Assembly (NCBI GenBank): GCA_049671305.1
Contig: JBATUR010000065.1
Span: 1 to 64,000, forward strand
Source of the DNA: CADCTM01 sp049671305
Lineage (GTDB): Bacteria; Cyanobacteriota; Cyanobacteriia; Cyanobacteriales; Coleofasciculaceae
Reading direction: 5' to 3'
Length of the DNA: 64,000 bases
Shown: positions 9,258 to 18,230 of the stretch, in pieces
Numbering within the stretch: position 1 is the stretch's first letter
Layout: each line of letters opens with the position of its first letter
Program-made: the position numbers and the translations under genes
Notes under the pieces: model-generated
Told to the model about the DNA's origin: nothing
The model's input: the letters and a program-made list of their open reading frames with translations, nothing else
Databases searched by the model: none

Positions 9258-9950
9258 TTAATCCTGATTTCTTTCATTTTGTCGTTCTTTTTCCTGCAAA
9301 GCTTTCACAGGAGACTGACGACGGCGACGATACCAGGTAGCACCAAATACTAATAATCCAATTAAAGCAAGAGAACCAACTAAAGGTAAGATATTGCCTG
9401 TTTTACTAGCTTGTAAACCGGAACTTCCTAACATCACAAACGGCAAAACTCCTGGTACTGTACCAAGAATTGTGCCGATTAAATAATCTCGAAAGGAAAT
9501 AGAAGTTAATCCGGCGGCAAAATTTACTAAGCCGTAAGGTATTATCGGTAACAATCTAATGGCAAACATATAGAATAAACCGCCTTGACTTATTTCTGCA
9601 TCCATGCTTTGCCAATGTCCGGCTAGTTTTTGAGCAATGATTTCTCGCCCAACTGTGCGAGTGAAGGCAAAGGCAACGACGGCAGCAATAATTGCGGCAA
9701 TACTTGTCCAAAGTGTACCTAACCAGGGACCAAAGATCGCACCACCAGTAAGATTGAGTACGGTGGAGGGCAACACTAGGATGGTGGCAATGGTATAAAT
9801 AGTAATATAAATAATCGGTGCCCAGATTCCGGCTTGATTGAGCCATGCCTGGAGTAAGGCTGGGTTAATTCCTCCCAAAAGGTATACGGCGACACCGGTT
9901 AGGATGATGCAAAGTATGGTGATCAGGAAAATGCTGCTTTTGAAGTTCAA
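9258..9950 (-). CDS. TVP38/TMEM64 family (DedA-like) membrane protein
   Basis: A 230-residue protein with about five hydrophobic segments and the VTT/SNARE-associated motif region: LPSTVLNLTGGAIFGPWLGTL near residue 60, then a stretch around RLLPIIPYGLVNFAAGLT (about 130-150). This family is thought to act in lipid scrambling or membrane homeostasis; the substrate in cyanobacteria is unknown. The C-terminal tail after the last helix is short and basic (WYRRRRQSPVKALQEKE). It lies 85 bp upstream of cofH, same strand. Confidence 0.85.
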   Translation of the reverse strand: MNFKSSIFLITILCIILTGVAVYLLGGINPALLQAWLNQAGIWAPIIYITIYTIATILVLPSTVLNLTGGAIFGPWLGTLWTSIAAIIAAVVAFAFTRTVGREIIAQKLAGHWQSMDAEISQGGLFYMFAIRLLPIIPYGLVNFAAGLTSISFRDYLIGTILGTVPGVLPFVMLGSSGLQASKTGNILPLVGSLALIGLLVFGATWYRRRRQSPVKALQEKERQNERNQD

Positions 9951-10253
9951 GACGACACTCCTGCACCTATTGCACTTGTATAATTGAATCTAAGGTGAGT
10001 CACAGGGTTCTACTCCAATGATTTGAATGATTTGATGGTATTAGCTTATAACTTTCTGTTTGAGCAAAGGCAAATTGTTTAGCTAATACTGATGACATTC
10101 AATTAAAGATTTACTAGACTGGCAAAAAAATAATAACTTATCAAAAGCTGACCAGACAAATGGGTGCGCTACATTAAGCAGCTTGATAAGAGTGTGAATC
10201 GTAAAAAAACGATCAGTATTTTTGCGTTGATTAGTTAACTAAAGCTTACACCA
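9951..10253. other. Intergenic region between divergent genes
   Basis: About 300 bp between the leftward TVP38 gene and the rightward GT39 gene, AT-rich towards the right. It should contain both promoters. I see no open frame, RNA gene or strong hairpin. Confidence 0.4.
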
Positions 10254-11924
10254 ATGTTGAAAAATAAGTTAATGGATTTTTGGGTAGTCCCACCCTCTTG
10301 GTTGCGATTTTTAATTATTGCCTTGTTACTTTTGGGTTTATTTTTTCGATTAGGAAATCTTAACAGCAAAGTTTATTGGTTTGATGAAACTTATACCTCA
10401 TTAAGAACTGCTGGTTTTACTGAAGTTGAATTAGTTCAAAATCTATCTGATACAGAGATTATTGACCGAGAAACTTTACAAAAGTATCAGCGTTTTAGTT
10501 CGGAAAAAACCGTAGTAGATACACTTAAAAGTTTGGCATTAGAAGATCCTCAACATCCGCCTTTTTATTATCTATTAGCACGCTTCTGGATGCAAATATT
10601 TGGCAATTCAGTTACTGCTATGAGAAGTTTGCCTGCTTTGATTAGTTTGTTGGCATTTCCAAGTATGTATTGGCTATGTTTAGAGCTTTTTGAGTCACCT
10701 TTGGTGGGCTGGATTTCTCTTGCTATGTTGGCTGTTTCACCATTACATATATTATATGCTCAAGAAGCTCGCGAGTATAGCTTGTGGACAGTAACAATTT
10801 TATTATCTAATGCCGCACTATTGCGAGCTATGCGACTCAAAACTAAGGCAAGTTGGCTGATTTATGCACTGTCTTTGGCAGCTAATCTTTACGCCTTTTT
10901 ATTAGCTTTTTTTGTGTCAATTGGTCATGGCATTTATGTCCTTGTTATGGAAAAATTTAAAGTCAGTAAAACCCTAATCTCTTACCTTTTGGCATCATTA
11001 ATTGGGTATATTGCTTTTATTCCCTGGATTGCTGTAGTCCTTCTTAATCGAGTTCAGGCTCAAAGTGTTACAGCTTGGACAGGTGTTATTAAAAAACCTT
11101 TATGGGAACTGTTGAAAATATGGGGAGTTAATTTTAGTCGCGTTTTTGTTGATTTTAATTATAGTTCCCAAGATGCACTTGCTTCTCAAGTTTTTCTGGC
11201 ATTTGCTGTTATACTTTTAGTGGCTTTACTGGGATACTCGCTTTATTTTCTTTGTAGAAATGCACCTCAACGCAGTTGGTTATTTATCTTGACTTTGATG
11301 GGATCAATAACCCTACCTTTTATTCTACCAGATTTAGTTTTAGGAGGAGTGCGATCGACTACTCCTAGATATTTTATCCCCTGCTATTTAGGAATTCAGC
11401 TTGCTGTTGCTTATCTTTTTGGCAATAAAATTATTGCTATTAATCACACTGGAAAACAAAAATTATGGCAGATTATTATGGCGATAACCATATCGGTTGG
11501 TGTATTATCTTGTGCAATAAGTTCTCAAGCAAAAACTTGGTGGCATCAAACTTTGAACCGGGATACTCCGGCTGTTGCTGAAATTATTAACAAGGCTGAA
11601 AGTCCGCTTTTAATTAGTAATAACAATCCAGCTAACATCTTATCTCTTAGCTATCAACTTGAGCCGAAAGTACGATTTTTATACAAGCCAGAATGTTATA
11701 CTTCTTGTAATGCCTTGAAAAGTAGAAATATAAATACTGAAACAGAATATCAACTAAATATTCCAGAAATACCCCAGAGATTTACTGATGTTTTTCTTTT
11801 GGAAACTTCACCATCTGAGGAATGGAAACGTCAACTCGCAGAAAATCGAACTTATAAAATAATACCGAAGCTAAATCCAAGTTCAGAAGAATTTGTAAGC
11901 TGGCTTTGGCAGATAAAAAAATAG
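10254..11924 (+). CDS. GT39-type membrane glycosyltransferase (PMT/ArnT-like)
   Basis: A polytopic membrane protein of 556 residues, with many hydrophobic segments between residues 17 and 415 and a soluble C-terminal ~130 residues. The N-terminal loop has the acidic pair WFDETYTSL at about residue 42, followed by DPQHPPFYYLLARFWMQIFG, characteristic of glycosyltransferases that take sugars from polyprenyl-phosphate donors (GT39/GT83 superfamily). The acceptor cannot be inferred. A second protein of this type is at 13425, with a GT2-GtrA protein between them, so the three may serve one envelope-glycan pathway. 223 bp separate it from the next gene, so operon membership is unclear. Confidence 0.8.
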   Translation: MLKNKLMDFWVVPPSWLRFLIIALLLLGLFFRLGNLNSKVYWFDETYTSLRTAGFTEVELVQNLSDTEIIDRETLQKYQRFSSEKTVVDTLKSLALEDPQHPPFYYLLARFWMQIFGNSVTAMRSLPALISLLAFPSMYWLCLELFESPLVGWISLAMLAVSPLHILYAQEAREYSLWTVTILLSNAALLRAMRLKTKASWLIYALSLAANLYAFLLAFFVSIGHGIYVLVMEKFKVSKTLISYLLASLIGYIAFIPWIAVVLLNRVQAQSVTAWTGVIKKPLWELLKIWGVNFSRVFVDFNYSSQDALASQVFLAFAVILLVALLGYSLYFLCRNAPQRSWLFILTLMGSITLPFILPDLVLGGVRSTTPRYFIPCYLGIQLAVAYLFGNKIIAINHTGKQKLWQIIMAITISVGVLSCAISSQAKTWWHQTLNRDTPAVAEIINKAESPLLISNNNPANILSLSYQLEPKVRFLYKPECYTSCNALKSRNINTETEYQLNIPEIPQRFTDVFLLETSPSEEWKRQLAENRTYKIIPKLNPSSEEFVSWLWQIKK

Positions 11925-12147
11925 TCAAGATACTTTGAGTCAAGCTGCAGTTACAAAGTACAACTAATAAGAATCAGTATCAATTATAACCTTGATACTT
12001 GTTAGGACAAATTTTTTCTAACCTCTTGATCTTAAGGCTATATTTAATTAGTCAGGCTTGACGATGCCAAAGCAGGGCGATCGCATTTATTGTTAATTAG
12101 AATGTCAAATCCACTCTCCTTCAAACTACAAAACAAAGGTTTGTTCA

Positions 12148-13428
12148 ATGAATATTAACCAATCTACCTCATTGCTAACAGTTCCTTCCGGTTCATTGCA
12201 GATTCCTGTTTCGGCATCAACCCCCGATGAAACTGGTGATTCTATGGAGTCACCGCTCAACGTCAAACGTAGCTACCCTGTTAACATGGGCAACGCTATT
12301 CCCAGAGGACTAGAAAACTGCCCCATTTTGTTATCTTTAGTAATTCCCACTTATAACGAAAGTAAGAACATCCCCAAAATTGTTAGCCTCCTTAGCCAGA
12401 CATTAGATAAAGCAATTCCTGGGGCTTATGAATTAATTGTAGTTGATGATAATAGCCCCGATCACACTTGGGAAATCGCCCAAGAATTAATGTCAGAATA
12501 CCCTCAACTGCGAGTTATGCGGCGAGTCGAAGAAAGAGGACTTTCTACCGCCGTAATTCGCGGTTGGCAAGCAGCTAGAGGTGAAGTTTTGGGAGTGATT
12601 GATGCAGATCTGCAACATCCTCCAGAATTATTATTAGATCTTTGGGGCGAAATTGTACGGGGTGGTGATTTAGCAGTTGCCAGTCGTCACGTAGAAGGCG
12701 GTGGCGTCAGCGACTGGAGCCCAATTCGCAGGATTTTATCTCGTGGCGCCCAAACTTTAGGATTAGTGATTCTGCCAGAAGTAATCGGGCGTGTTTCTGA
12801 TCCGATGAGCGGCTACTTTATGGTAAGGCGTCCGAGTCTTGCTGGTAAAACCCTCAGCCCAGTTGGTTACAAAATTTTAATAGAAGTTATTGCTAGAGGC
12901 AGAGTACCCTGGATTGGTGAAGTTGGTTATGTTTTCCAAGAACGTCAAGAAGGCGAAAGCAAAGTCACCTCAAAACAGTATATAGACTACTTGCGGCACT
13001 TGGTACGTTTGCGATTTTCACTAGGACCAATTGCCCGCTTTTTTCGATTTGGTTTAGTCGGTTTTAGCGGTGTATTTGTCGATTTACTGGTATTTTATCT
13101 GCTCGATCAGTGGGGTTTAGGACTGGCACGCAGTACAATAATTTCTGCGGAATTTGCGATTATCAATAATTTCTTATGGAATGATTTCTGGACATTTGGC
13201 GACATTGCCCGGAGACAACCAGGAAAGCGTCAGCGCCTGAAACGGCTGATAAAATTTAATATTGTTTGTCTTGCCGGAGTGATTTTACAAGCGCTGATTG
13301 TCAGTTTTCTGTTTGATTTCCTCAACATTAACAAGTATGCCGCTAAATTAATGGCAATTGTTGTGGTTACACTGTGGAACTTTTGGCTTAATCTAAAACT
13401 CAGTTGGCGAGTTACTGATGTTGATTGA
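12148..13428 (+). CDS. GT2 polyprenyl-phosphate sugar transferase fused to GtrA-like membrane domain
   Basis: Residues ~65-290 are a family 2 glycosyltransferase of the dolichol-phosphate mannosyltransferase type: LSLVIPTYNESKNIP, VVDDNSPDHTW, RGLSTAVIRGW, then GVIDADLQHPPELL with the DxD motif. Residues ~295-420 hold four hydrophobic segments of the GtrA type (FRFGLVGFSGVFVDLLVFYLL, IINNFLWNDFWTF). The protein should make polyprenyl-phosphate-linked sugar at the inner face and may help flip it. This is the donor that GT39 enzymes use, and its stop codon overlaps the start of the next GT39 gene by 4 bp, strong evidence for joint function. The first ~60 residues are a low-complexity extension. 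Confidence 0.88.
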   Translation: MNINQSTSLLTVPSGSLQIPVSASTPDETGDSMESPLNVKRSYPVNMGNAIPRGLENCPILLSLVIPTYNESKNIPKIVSLLSQTLDKAIPGAYELIVVDDNSPDHTWEIAQELMSEYPQLRVMRRVEERGLSTAVIRGWQAARGEVLGVIDADLQHPPELLLDLWGEIVRGGDLAVASRHVEGGGVSDWSPIRRILSRGAQTLGLVILPEVIGRVSDPMSGYFMVRRPSLAGKTLSPVGYKILIEVIARGRVPWIGEVGYVFQERQEGESKVTSKQYIDYLRHLVRLRFSLGPIARFFRFGLVGFSGVFVDLLVFYLLDQWGLGLARSTIISAEFAIINNFLWNDFWTFGDIARRQPGKRQRLKRLIKFNIVCLAGVILQALIVSFLFDFLNINKYAAKLMAIVVVTLWNFWLNLKLSWRVTDVD

Positions 13429-15182
13429 GGTGGCATTTGTTGAAATTTTCTTCTGATCGCTACTTAAAGCTAGGGTTGCTGTTACTGTGGATGATTATTG
13501 GTGCAGGCTTACGTTTTAGCCACTTGGACGCCAAGCCACCTTGGACGGATGAATTTGCCACACTAGTATTTAGTTTGGGCAATAGTTTTAAAACTGTGCC
13601 TTTAGATCAAGTAATATCTTTAGATACGCTACTTGCGCCCTTACGTTTCAATTCAAGTGCGACAGCTTCAGATGTAATTCATCACCTAGTTACCGAAGAT
13701 CATCATCCTCCTTTATATTTTGTGCTAGTTCACTGGTGGATGCAGCTATTTCCTGCCGCAGATGGTTATGTTTCCTTATGGGCAGCGCGATCGCTTCCTG
13801 CCATCTGCGGTATATTATCAATTCCAGCAGCCTACGGACTCGGTTATGTGGCATTTCGTTCCAGTTTAGTCGCCCAACTAGCGGCTGCACTAATCGCCGT
13901 CTCTCCCTACGGCATCTTTCTGACACAGGAAGCCCGTCATTACGCTTTAGCCATGCTTTGGGTAATCGCTTCTTTGTCTTGCTTGGTGGTTGCCATACAG
14001 CATCTTCATCACCAAAAGCCTTTACCGATTTGGATTGCCCTCTGCTGGGTTGTAGTTAATAGTTTGGGCATAGCGACACATTACTTTTTTAGTTTGACAC
14101 TAGTGGCGCAAGCTATCGCCTTATGCGTGGCAATTCTGAGAAACCCCAGCAAACTCCAACTCAAAAATCACCAGTGGAAATGGCAAAAATCCATTCCTGC
14201 CGGTTGGTGGCGCATGGCGGCAGTTGCTGCTGGTAGCTTTGTCGGCTGTTTAGTCTGGCTACCCGTCTGGCAGGCAAGTTATGATTCCCAAATGACGCAA
14301 TGGATTATGACCAACAATCGCACGTTTTTGAGTGTGATTAATCCGATTTTTCAATCTCTTGCCGCTTGGATTACCATGATTTGTCTGCTGCCTATAGAAA
14401 CACCTTCTCTAGGGTTGACGATCGCTTCTGGGGCAGCGATGTTGGCATTTTTCATTTTTGCCATCCCGATTATTTATCGTGGTTTTAAAACCCTGTTAGA
14501 TCAACCTGAGCAGCGTTTAGGACTTGAAAGCTTAGGCGGTTTTGTCTTGGGAGCGATCGCTTTATTTTTCGCGATCGCTTATATCCCTGGCATCGACCTC
14601 ACACGCGGTGCACGCTATAACTTCGTCTACTTCCCCGCCGTTCCCGTCCTCGTTGCCGCCGCCCTTGCCCTAGGAAAACCAACAACACCAACAAACCTAA
14701 AATGGCGACGCATCAGTATCATTTGGCTTGTCGGCTTACTCAGCGGCATCACCGTCGTCAACAATTGGGGCTATCAAAAATACTACCGCCCAGACTTACT
14801 ACTACCAGTAATTCAACAAGCCTCAAAAGTACCAGTTGTAATTGCCACAACCCATAATACCTTAGTCCAAACAGGTGAAATGATGGGCTTGGCTTGGGAG
14901 TTTAAAAATAAAACTAAACTACAACCACAGTTTCTTTTAGCACATCAAAAGCAAGACCGTTGTGAAGCCACAAATTGCCCTGCCTCTGTGACTCTCCAGC
15001 AAACCATTGCTCAATTACCAAAACCTCTAGATTTATGGTTAGTCAATTTTAAAGCACCAGCACAACCAGAACCAGCCAACTGTTTTGCCGAAGATGCCTC
15101 TCAATATCAAACCTCAGTTAATGGCTATTCGGCACGACTGTATCACTGTTTGCCTGACGATGCTAAGGCGGCACGACGATAG
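13425..15182 (+). CDS. GT39-type membrane glycosyltransferase (PMT/ArnT-like)
   Basis: A 585-residue polytopic membrane protein. The acidic pair is in KPPWTDEFATLVFSLG near residue 40, and DHHPPLYFVLVHWWMQLFP follows at about residues 92-110, as in the GT39 gene at 10254. It presumably transfers a sugar from the polyprenyl-phosphate product of the preceding GT2-GtrA enzyme onto an extracytoplasmic acceptor. The chosen start is a TTG overlapping the upstream TGA; TTG codons at 13437 and 13440 are alternatives. After the stop, a 7-bp inverted repeat (GACTCTA/TAGAGTC near 15210-15233) lacks a T-run. Confidence 0.82.
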   Translation: MRWHLLKFSSDRYLKLGLLLLWMIIGAGLRFSHLDAKPPWTDEFATLVFSLGNSFKTVPLDQVISLDTLLAPLRFNSSATASDVIHHLVTEDHHPPLYFVLVHWWMQLFPAADGYVSLWAARSLPAICGILSIPAAYGLGYVAFRSSLVAQLAAALIAVSPYGIFLTQEARHYALAMLWVIASLSCLVVAIQHLHHQKPLPIWIALCWVVVNSLGIATHYFFSLTLVAQAIALCVAILRNPSKLQLKNHQWKWQKSIPAGWWRMAAVAAGSFVGCLVWLPVWQASYDSQMTQWIMTNNRTFLSVINPIFQSLAAWITMICLLPIETPSLGLTIASGAAMLAFFIFAIPIIYRGFKTLLDQPEQRLGLESLGGFVLGAIALFFAIAYIPGIDLTRGARYNFVYFPAVPVLVAAALALGKPTTPTNLKWRRISIIWLVGLLSGITVVNNWGYQKYYRPDLLLPVIQQASKVPVVIATTHNTLVQTGEMMGLAWEFKNKTKLQPQFLLAHQKQDRCEATNCPASVTLQQTIAQLPKPLDLWLVNFKAPAQPEPANCFAEDASQYQTSVNGYSARLYHCLPDDAKAARR

Positions 15183-15299
15183 AAGTGCCCGACGATGCTA
15201 TTACCAAGACTCTATCGTTATGGGTAGAGTCGAAATGTGAGGCACTGTCAAAATTAAAGAACAGCTACCTCCTTAGATAAATTCCAGAGGCAAAGCATT

Positions 15300-16382
15300 A
15301 TGACAGCTACATTATCAGCTCCAGAATCTATAGAAGCCTGTTTAGGTAAAGAAGCCGAAGACTTACTGACTTATCAAGCGAAAGTATCCCAAGAATTATT
15401 GCATTTGCCGGGACCTGATTGGGTTGAGCGAATTTTTGCACAAAGCGATCGCAATCCACAAGTCTTACGTTCTCTGCAACAACTCTACTCCACAGGACGC
15501 CTAGCTAATACAGGTTACCTCTCGATTTTGCCTGTAGACCAAGGTATTGAACACTCCGCTGGTGCATCTTTTGCACCAAATCCTGCTTATTTTGACCCAG
15601 AAAACATCGTTAAACTTGCCCTAGAAGGCGGCTGTAATGCCGTTGCAACTACCTTGGGCGTCTTGGGTATGGTTTCTCGCAAATATGCTCACCGCATCCC
15701 CTTCATTGCCAAACTCAACCACAACGAACTACTTACTTATCCCAATCAATTTGACCAAATCATGTTTGCCACAGTTGAGCAAGCTTGGAATTTGGGAGCC
15801 GTTGCCGTTGGTGCTACGATTTATTTTGGTTCGGAACAATCTACTCGCCAAATTCAAGAAGTTAGTCGCGCTTTTGCCCGTGCCCATGAACTTGGTATGG
15901 CAACAATTCTTTGGTGTTATCTGCGGAATGATCAGTTTAAACAAGATAAAGATTATCATCTGTCCGCCGATCTGACCGGACAGGCAAACCATTTAGGAGT
16001 TACCATCGAAGCCGATATCATTAAACAGAAGTTGCCGGAATATAATCACGGTTACGCGGCGGTGGAAAAAGCATCAGGCAAGTCTTATGGTAAGACGAAT
16101 GAGCGAGTTTATTCTGATTTGACGACCGATCACCCAATTGACTTAACACGCTATCAAGTCCTCAATTGTTATTCTGGGCGTGCGGGTTTAATTAATTCTG
16201 GTGGGGCGTCGGGTAAAAATGACTTTGCTGAAGCTATTCGCACGGCGGTAATTAATAAACGCGCTGGTGGTTGTGGCTTAATTTCTGGGCGTAAAACCTT
16301 CCAAAAACCGATGGAGGAAGGTGTTAAGCTGTTTCATGCTATCCAGGATGTCTATTTATCAGAGCAAGTAGCGATCGCTTAA
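15300..16382 (+). CDS. fbaB: Class I fructose-bisphosphate aldolase
   Basis: A 360-residue Schiff-base aldolase of the bacterial/archaeal DhnA-FbaB type, cleaving fructose-1,6-bisphosphate in glycolysis and acting in reverse in the Calvin cycle. Characteristic segments are GYLSILPVDQGIEHSAGASF (about 76-95), NAVATTLGVLGM, FIAKLNHNELL and GAVAVGATIYFGS. Near the C-terminus, GLINSGGASG and GGCGLISGRKTFQKP form the phosphate site. Many cyanobacteria also have a class II enzyme, usually the main one. The ATG has AGAGG about 11 bases upstream. It is a single gene, followed by a MITE-like repeat. Confidence 0.88.
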   Translation: MTATLSAPESIEACLGKEAEDLLTYQAKVSQELLHLPGPDWVERIFAQSDRNPQVLRSLQQLYSTGRLANTGYLSILPVDQGIEHSAGASFAPNPAYFDPENIVKLALEGGCNAVATTLGVLGMVSRKYAHRIPFIAKLNHNELLTYPNQFDQIMFATVEQAWNLGAVAVGATIYFGSEQSTRQIQEVSRAFARAHELGMATILWCYLRNDQFKQDKDYHLSADLTGQANHLGVTIEADIIKQKLPEYNHGYAAVEKASGKSYGKTNERVYSDLTTDHPIDLTRYQVLNCYSGRAGLINSGGASGKNDFAEAIRTAVINKRAGGCGLISGRKTFQKPMEEGVKLFHAIQDVYLSEQVAIA

Positions 16383-16400
16383 TTTTCTTCTAAACCCAGG

Positions 16401-16513
16401 AGATCCCCCTAAATCCCCCTTTTTAAGGGGGACTTTGACTTGATTTTCCCCCTTTATTTAAGTGGGACTTTGACTTGATTCTCCCCCCTTAAAAAGGGGG
16501 GCTGGGGGGGATC
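16401..16513. repeat. MITE-like inverted-repeat element
   Basis: About 113 bp with long imperfect terminal inverted repeats: AGATCCCCCTAAATCCCCC at the left matches the reverse complement of GGGGGGCTGGGGGGGATCT at the right. Inside, a stretch beginning GGGACTTTGACTTGATT occurs twice, at about 16428 and 16464. It sits between the aldolase stop and the convergent DUF2996 gene and could fold into a strong hairpin in RNA. Repeats of this C-run/G-run type are common and dispersed in cyanobacterial genomes; only one copy is in the window. Confidence 0.65.
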
Positions 16514-16550
16514 TAAATCTAAAAACGAAGGCAATAAAACGAGCCTGTGA

Positions 16551-17162
16551 CTAATTCCAAGCTAACCACTTTTCAGCATTCAGCCGTTGCATGGTATAAA
16601 AGACAATCAAATCTAGCGTCACCTTACGCTCATCAATCATAAAGGATTCTAAGGTACTTGATTTAGCACCATTAGTCGCCAAGGAGAAGGCTTTAGACTT
16701 GCTGATATCTTCTTCGGGAAAGTAGATATTAAACTGACGCTGCCCCTTTTTCCATTTACCAACCACTTGCCAGCAAGTATCTGGTTTACTTAAGCCGGAA
16801 ATCTTGATTTTGTCCTTGACAAATGCCACTTCTACATCGCTGATACCTTCTTTGGTAAAGGCTGTTTTGAGGGCTGGCAAATATTCTTGCTCAATAAATT
16901 CAGGAAATGGCTTGTCTTCAACTGCGGGTGGTTTTTCCTTTTTGGCTTTTGCTGGTGGCTTATCTCCTGCAGGTTTTGCTGCTGCTTTCTTTGACTCTTT
17001 GGCAGCACTATCTGAGTCTGGTTTTTCCCCTGTGGCGTCGGCATTAACTTCTGGGTTTGCCGCAGCCGGATCAGGGGCGTTAGCTGTGGGAATATCGCTT
17101 GCCTTTGGCTCATCGCTACTAGGAATATTAGCTTCGCTTTGAGGAGTTTGTTCTTCTGACAT
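16551..17162 (-). CDS. DUF2996 family protein
   Basis: 203 residues. The first ~90 are a low-complexity, Ala/Pro/Lys/Glu-rich tail without hydrophobic segments. The C-terminal ~110 residues are a compact domain (EQEYLPALKTAFTKEGI, WKKGQRQFNIYFPEEDI, then FMIDERKVTLDLIVFYTMQRL), matching the cyanobacterial/plastid DUF2996 family. No enzymatic motif is evident and the function is unknown. It is a single gene, convergent with the aldolase. The Ala-Lys tail is repetitive at the DNA level and produces spurious open frames on the other strand. Confidence 0.7.
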   Translation of the reverse strand: MSEEQTPQSEANIPSSDEPKASDIPTANAPDPAAANPEVNADATGEKPDSDSAAKESKKAAAKPAGDKPPAKAKKEKPPAVEDKPFPEFIEQEYLPALKTAFTKEGISDVEVAFVKDKIKISGLSKPDTCWQVVGKWKKGQRQFNIYFPEEDISKSKAFSLATNGAKSSTLESFMIDERKVTLDLIVFYTMQRLNAEKWLAWN

Positions 17163-17387
17163 AGTTCAAGTCAATCCTTTTCTCTACGGCAATTGCTGTT
17201 TTTCGTTACAAGTCTTTGTATATTTTCTAATCCTTACATAGGATAGCCTTGCACGGTTCCAAATTAAAAAATAAAAGTTAGATATTTTTCAGTGTTGATT
17301 ATAGATAAATCCATTGCCATGTTCCCCTGATTCATCTGGGGGATTCAAAAAGGCTGTTCTGCCACCTTTCTTTCCTGTATCTTTGGC

Positions 17388-17473
17388 TCTTAACGGCACA
17401 GGTCAGCCGCCGTGCATCGCCTCTCGAACTCAACGAAAAAACTCAAACGGTCGGCTGCACAGCGTTGTTGGGC
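17388..17473 (-). repeat. attC-like inverted repeat overlapping antitoxin 3' end
   Basis: Read on the minus strand it begins GCCCAAC (17473-17467), a perfect match to the integron R'' consensus RYYYAAC, then has an L-like box GCAGCCGACC. After about 40 bp comes a complementary GCGGCTGACC, and the end is GTTAAGA (one mismatch to GTTRRRY). The inner boxes pair as CAGCCG/CGGCTG. The antitoxin reading frame ends inside it, as cassette genes often do. Degenerate, and there is no integrase in the window, so this is a candidate only. Confidence 0.4.
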
Positions 17474-17640
17474 TGATGGCTCTGACGAGGTTGCTTTAAT
17501 GGACTTGAAATGATTCGTCTACCACTTTCAGCTTGCTTTCGTCGTAAATCATCGCAGATTGCCTGCAAATCATAGTTGAAAGCTTTAGCGTGTTCTTCTC
17601 GAATTTTATGAATTTCTTCGAGGATTTCGTCTTTCCACAT
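17443..17640 (-). CDS. Putative antitoxin of PIN toxin-antitoxin pair
   Basis: A 65-residue protein beginning MWKDEILEEIHKIREEHAKAFNY, charged and probably helical. It follows a PIN-domain toxin by 2 bp, so the order is toxin first. ATG 17640 is preferred over an in-frame GTG at 17646 because a truncated second copy at 18341 begins at the same residue. The C-terminal residues (PNNAVQPTV) are encoded by the attC-like repeat and are probably not part of the ancestral domain. It presumably neutralises the toxin by binding it. I do not recognise a named antitoxin family from the sequence alone. Confidence 0.6.
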   Translation of the reverse strand: MWKDEILEEIHKIREEHAKAFNYDLQAICDDLRRKQAESGRRIISSPLKQPRQSHQPNNAVQPTV

Positions 17641-17642
17641 TT

Positions 17643-18116
17643 TCACTCTCCCATCAGTTCGTAGGGTGTGCAGATTGTTGGTAGCTCATATCCAGCATTA
17701 AAGCTGATTTGGAGCAACTTTTTCTGGATTTGAGCATTCGCGATATGCTTACAGTTCCAGGTTAACAAATAGTCCAATCCGTAAACGGTTGCTGCTGCAA
17801 TGTGCAGAGCATCATCCGAGGCTTTGGGTGGGAGATTACTCTGACTCAAAAATTGTTCTGCTAAGTTCTGAACAGCTTGATTGATTTCGAGCAAAGGGAA
17901 GTCACGCAAGATTTCAAGTCGGCGACTCGAAATCTCATCATCTCCTCGTGCCACTTCATCTAAAACCACTTGAGAAATGTAGAGCGTAAACTGAGATCGG
18001 CGATCATCCCACCATTGCCGGGTTGTCTCTACATTAGCCATCAAAATCAGGTTATTGCTGGATCTAGCAGTCAGATAGCCAATGATGCTGGTCTCAATAT
18101 AAATAGTTTCGCTCAT
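17643..18116 (-). CDS. PIN-domain protein, probable toxin (VapC-like ribonuclease)
   Basis: 157 residues with the acidic pattern of PIN nucleases: IYIETSIIGYL at the N-terminus (Glu in place of the usual first Asp), VVLDEVARGD near residue 54, KASDDALHIAAATVYGLDYLLTWNCKHIAN at about 98-128. PIN toxins are metal-dependent ribonucleases that cleave tRNA, rRNA or mRNA. The small charged gene just downstream supports a toxin-antitoxin pair. Upstream, a perfect RYYYAAC core (GCCTAAC, plus strand 18222-18228) may mark a cassette edge. Substrate is unknown. Confidence 0.75.
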   Translation of the reverse strand: MSETIYIETSIIGYLTARSSNNLILMANVETTRQWWDDRRSQFTLYISQVVLDEVARGDDEISSRRLEILRDFPLLEINQAVQNLAEQFLSQSNLPPKASDDALHIAAATVYGLDYLLTWNCKHIANAQIQKKLLQISFNAGYELPTICTPYELMGE

Positions 18117-18230
18117 GTGTGATTAGAAAGTCGGCTTCTCATGATATCTCAGCAGTTGCTCTTTGGAGATGATATGAGTAGTTTGCATGGTTTTCTAGCT
18201 TATACCTTACACTTCACGGCTGCCTAACAG

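Noticed and set aside
15183..15299. GACTCTA/TAGAGTC inverted repeat as terminator
   Set aside because: A 7-bp stem but no T-run follows; kept only as a remark under the GT39 gene.
16804..17142. Rightward 112-residue frame opposite DUF2996
   Set aside because: Antisense of the Ala/Lys-rich tail; hydrophobic Ala/Gly/Ser composition arises from the complementary codons.
17314..17499. Rightward 61-residue frame across the attC-like repeat
   Set aside because: No ribosome binding site, overlaps the real antitoxin 3' end and the inverted repeat; no family character.
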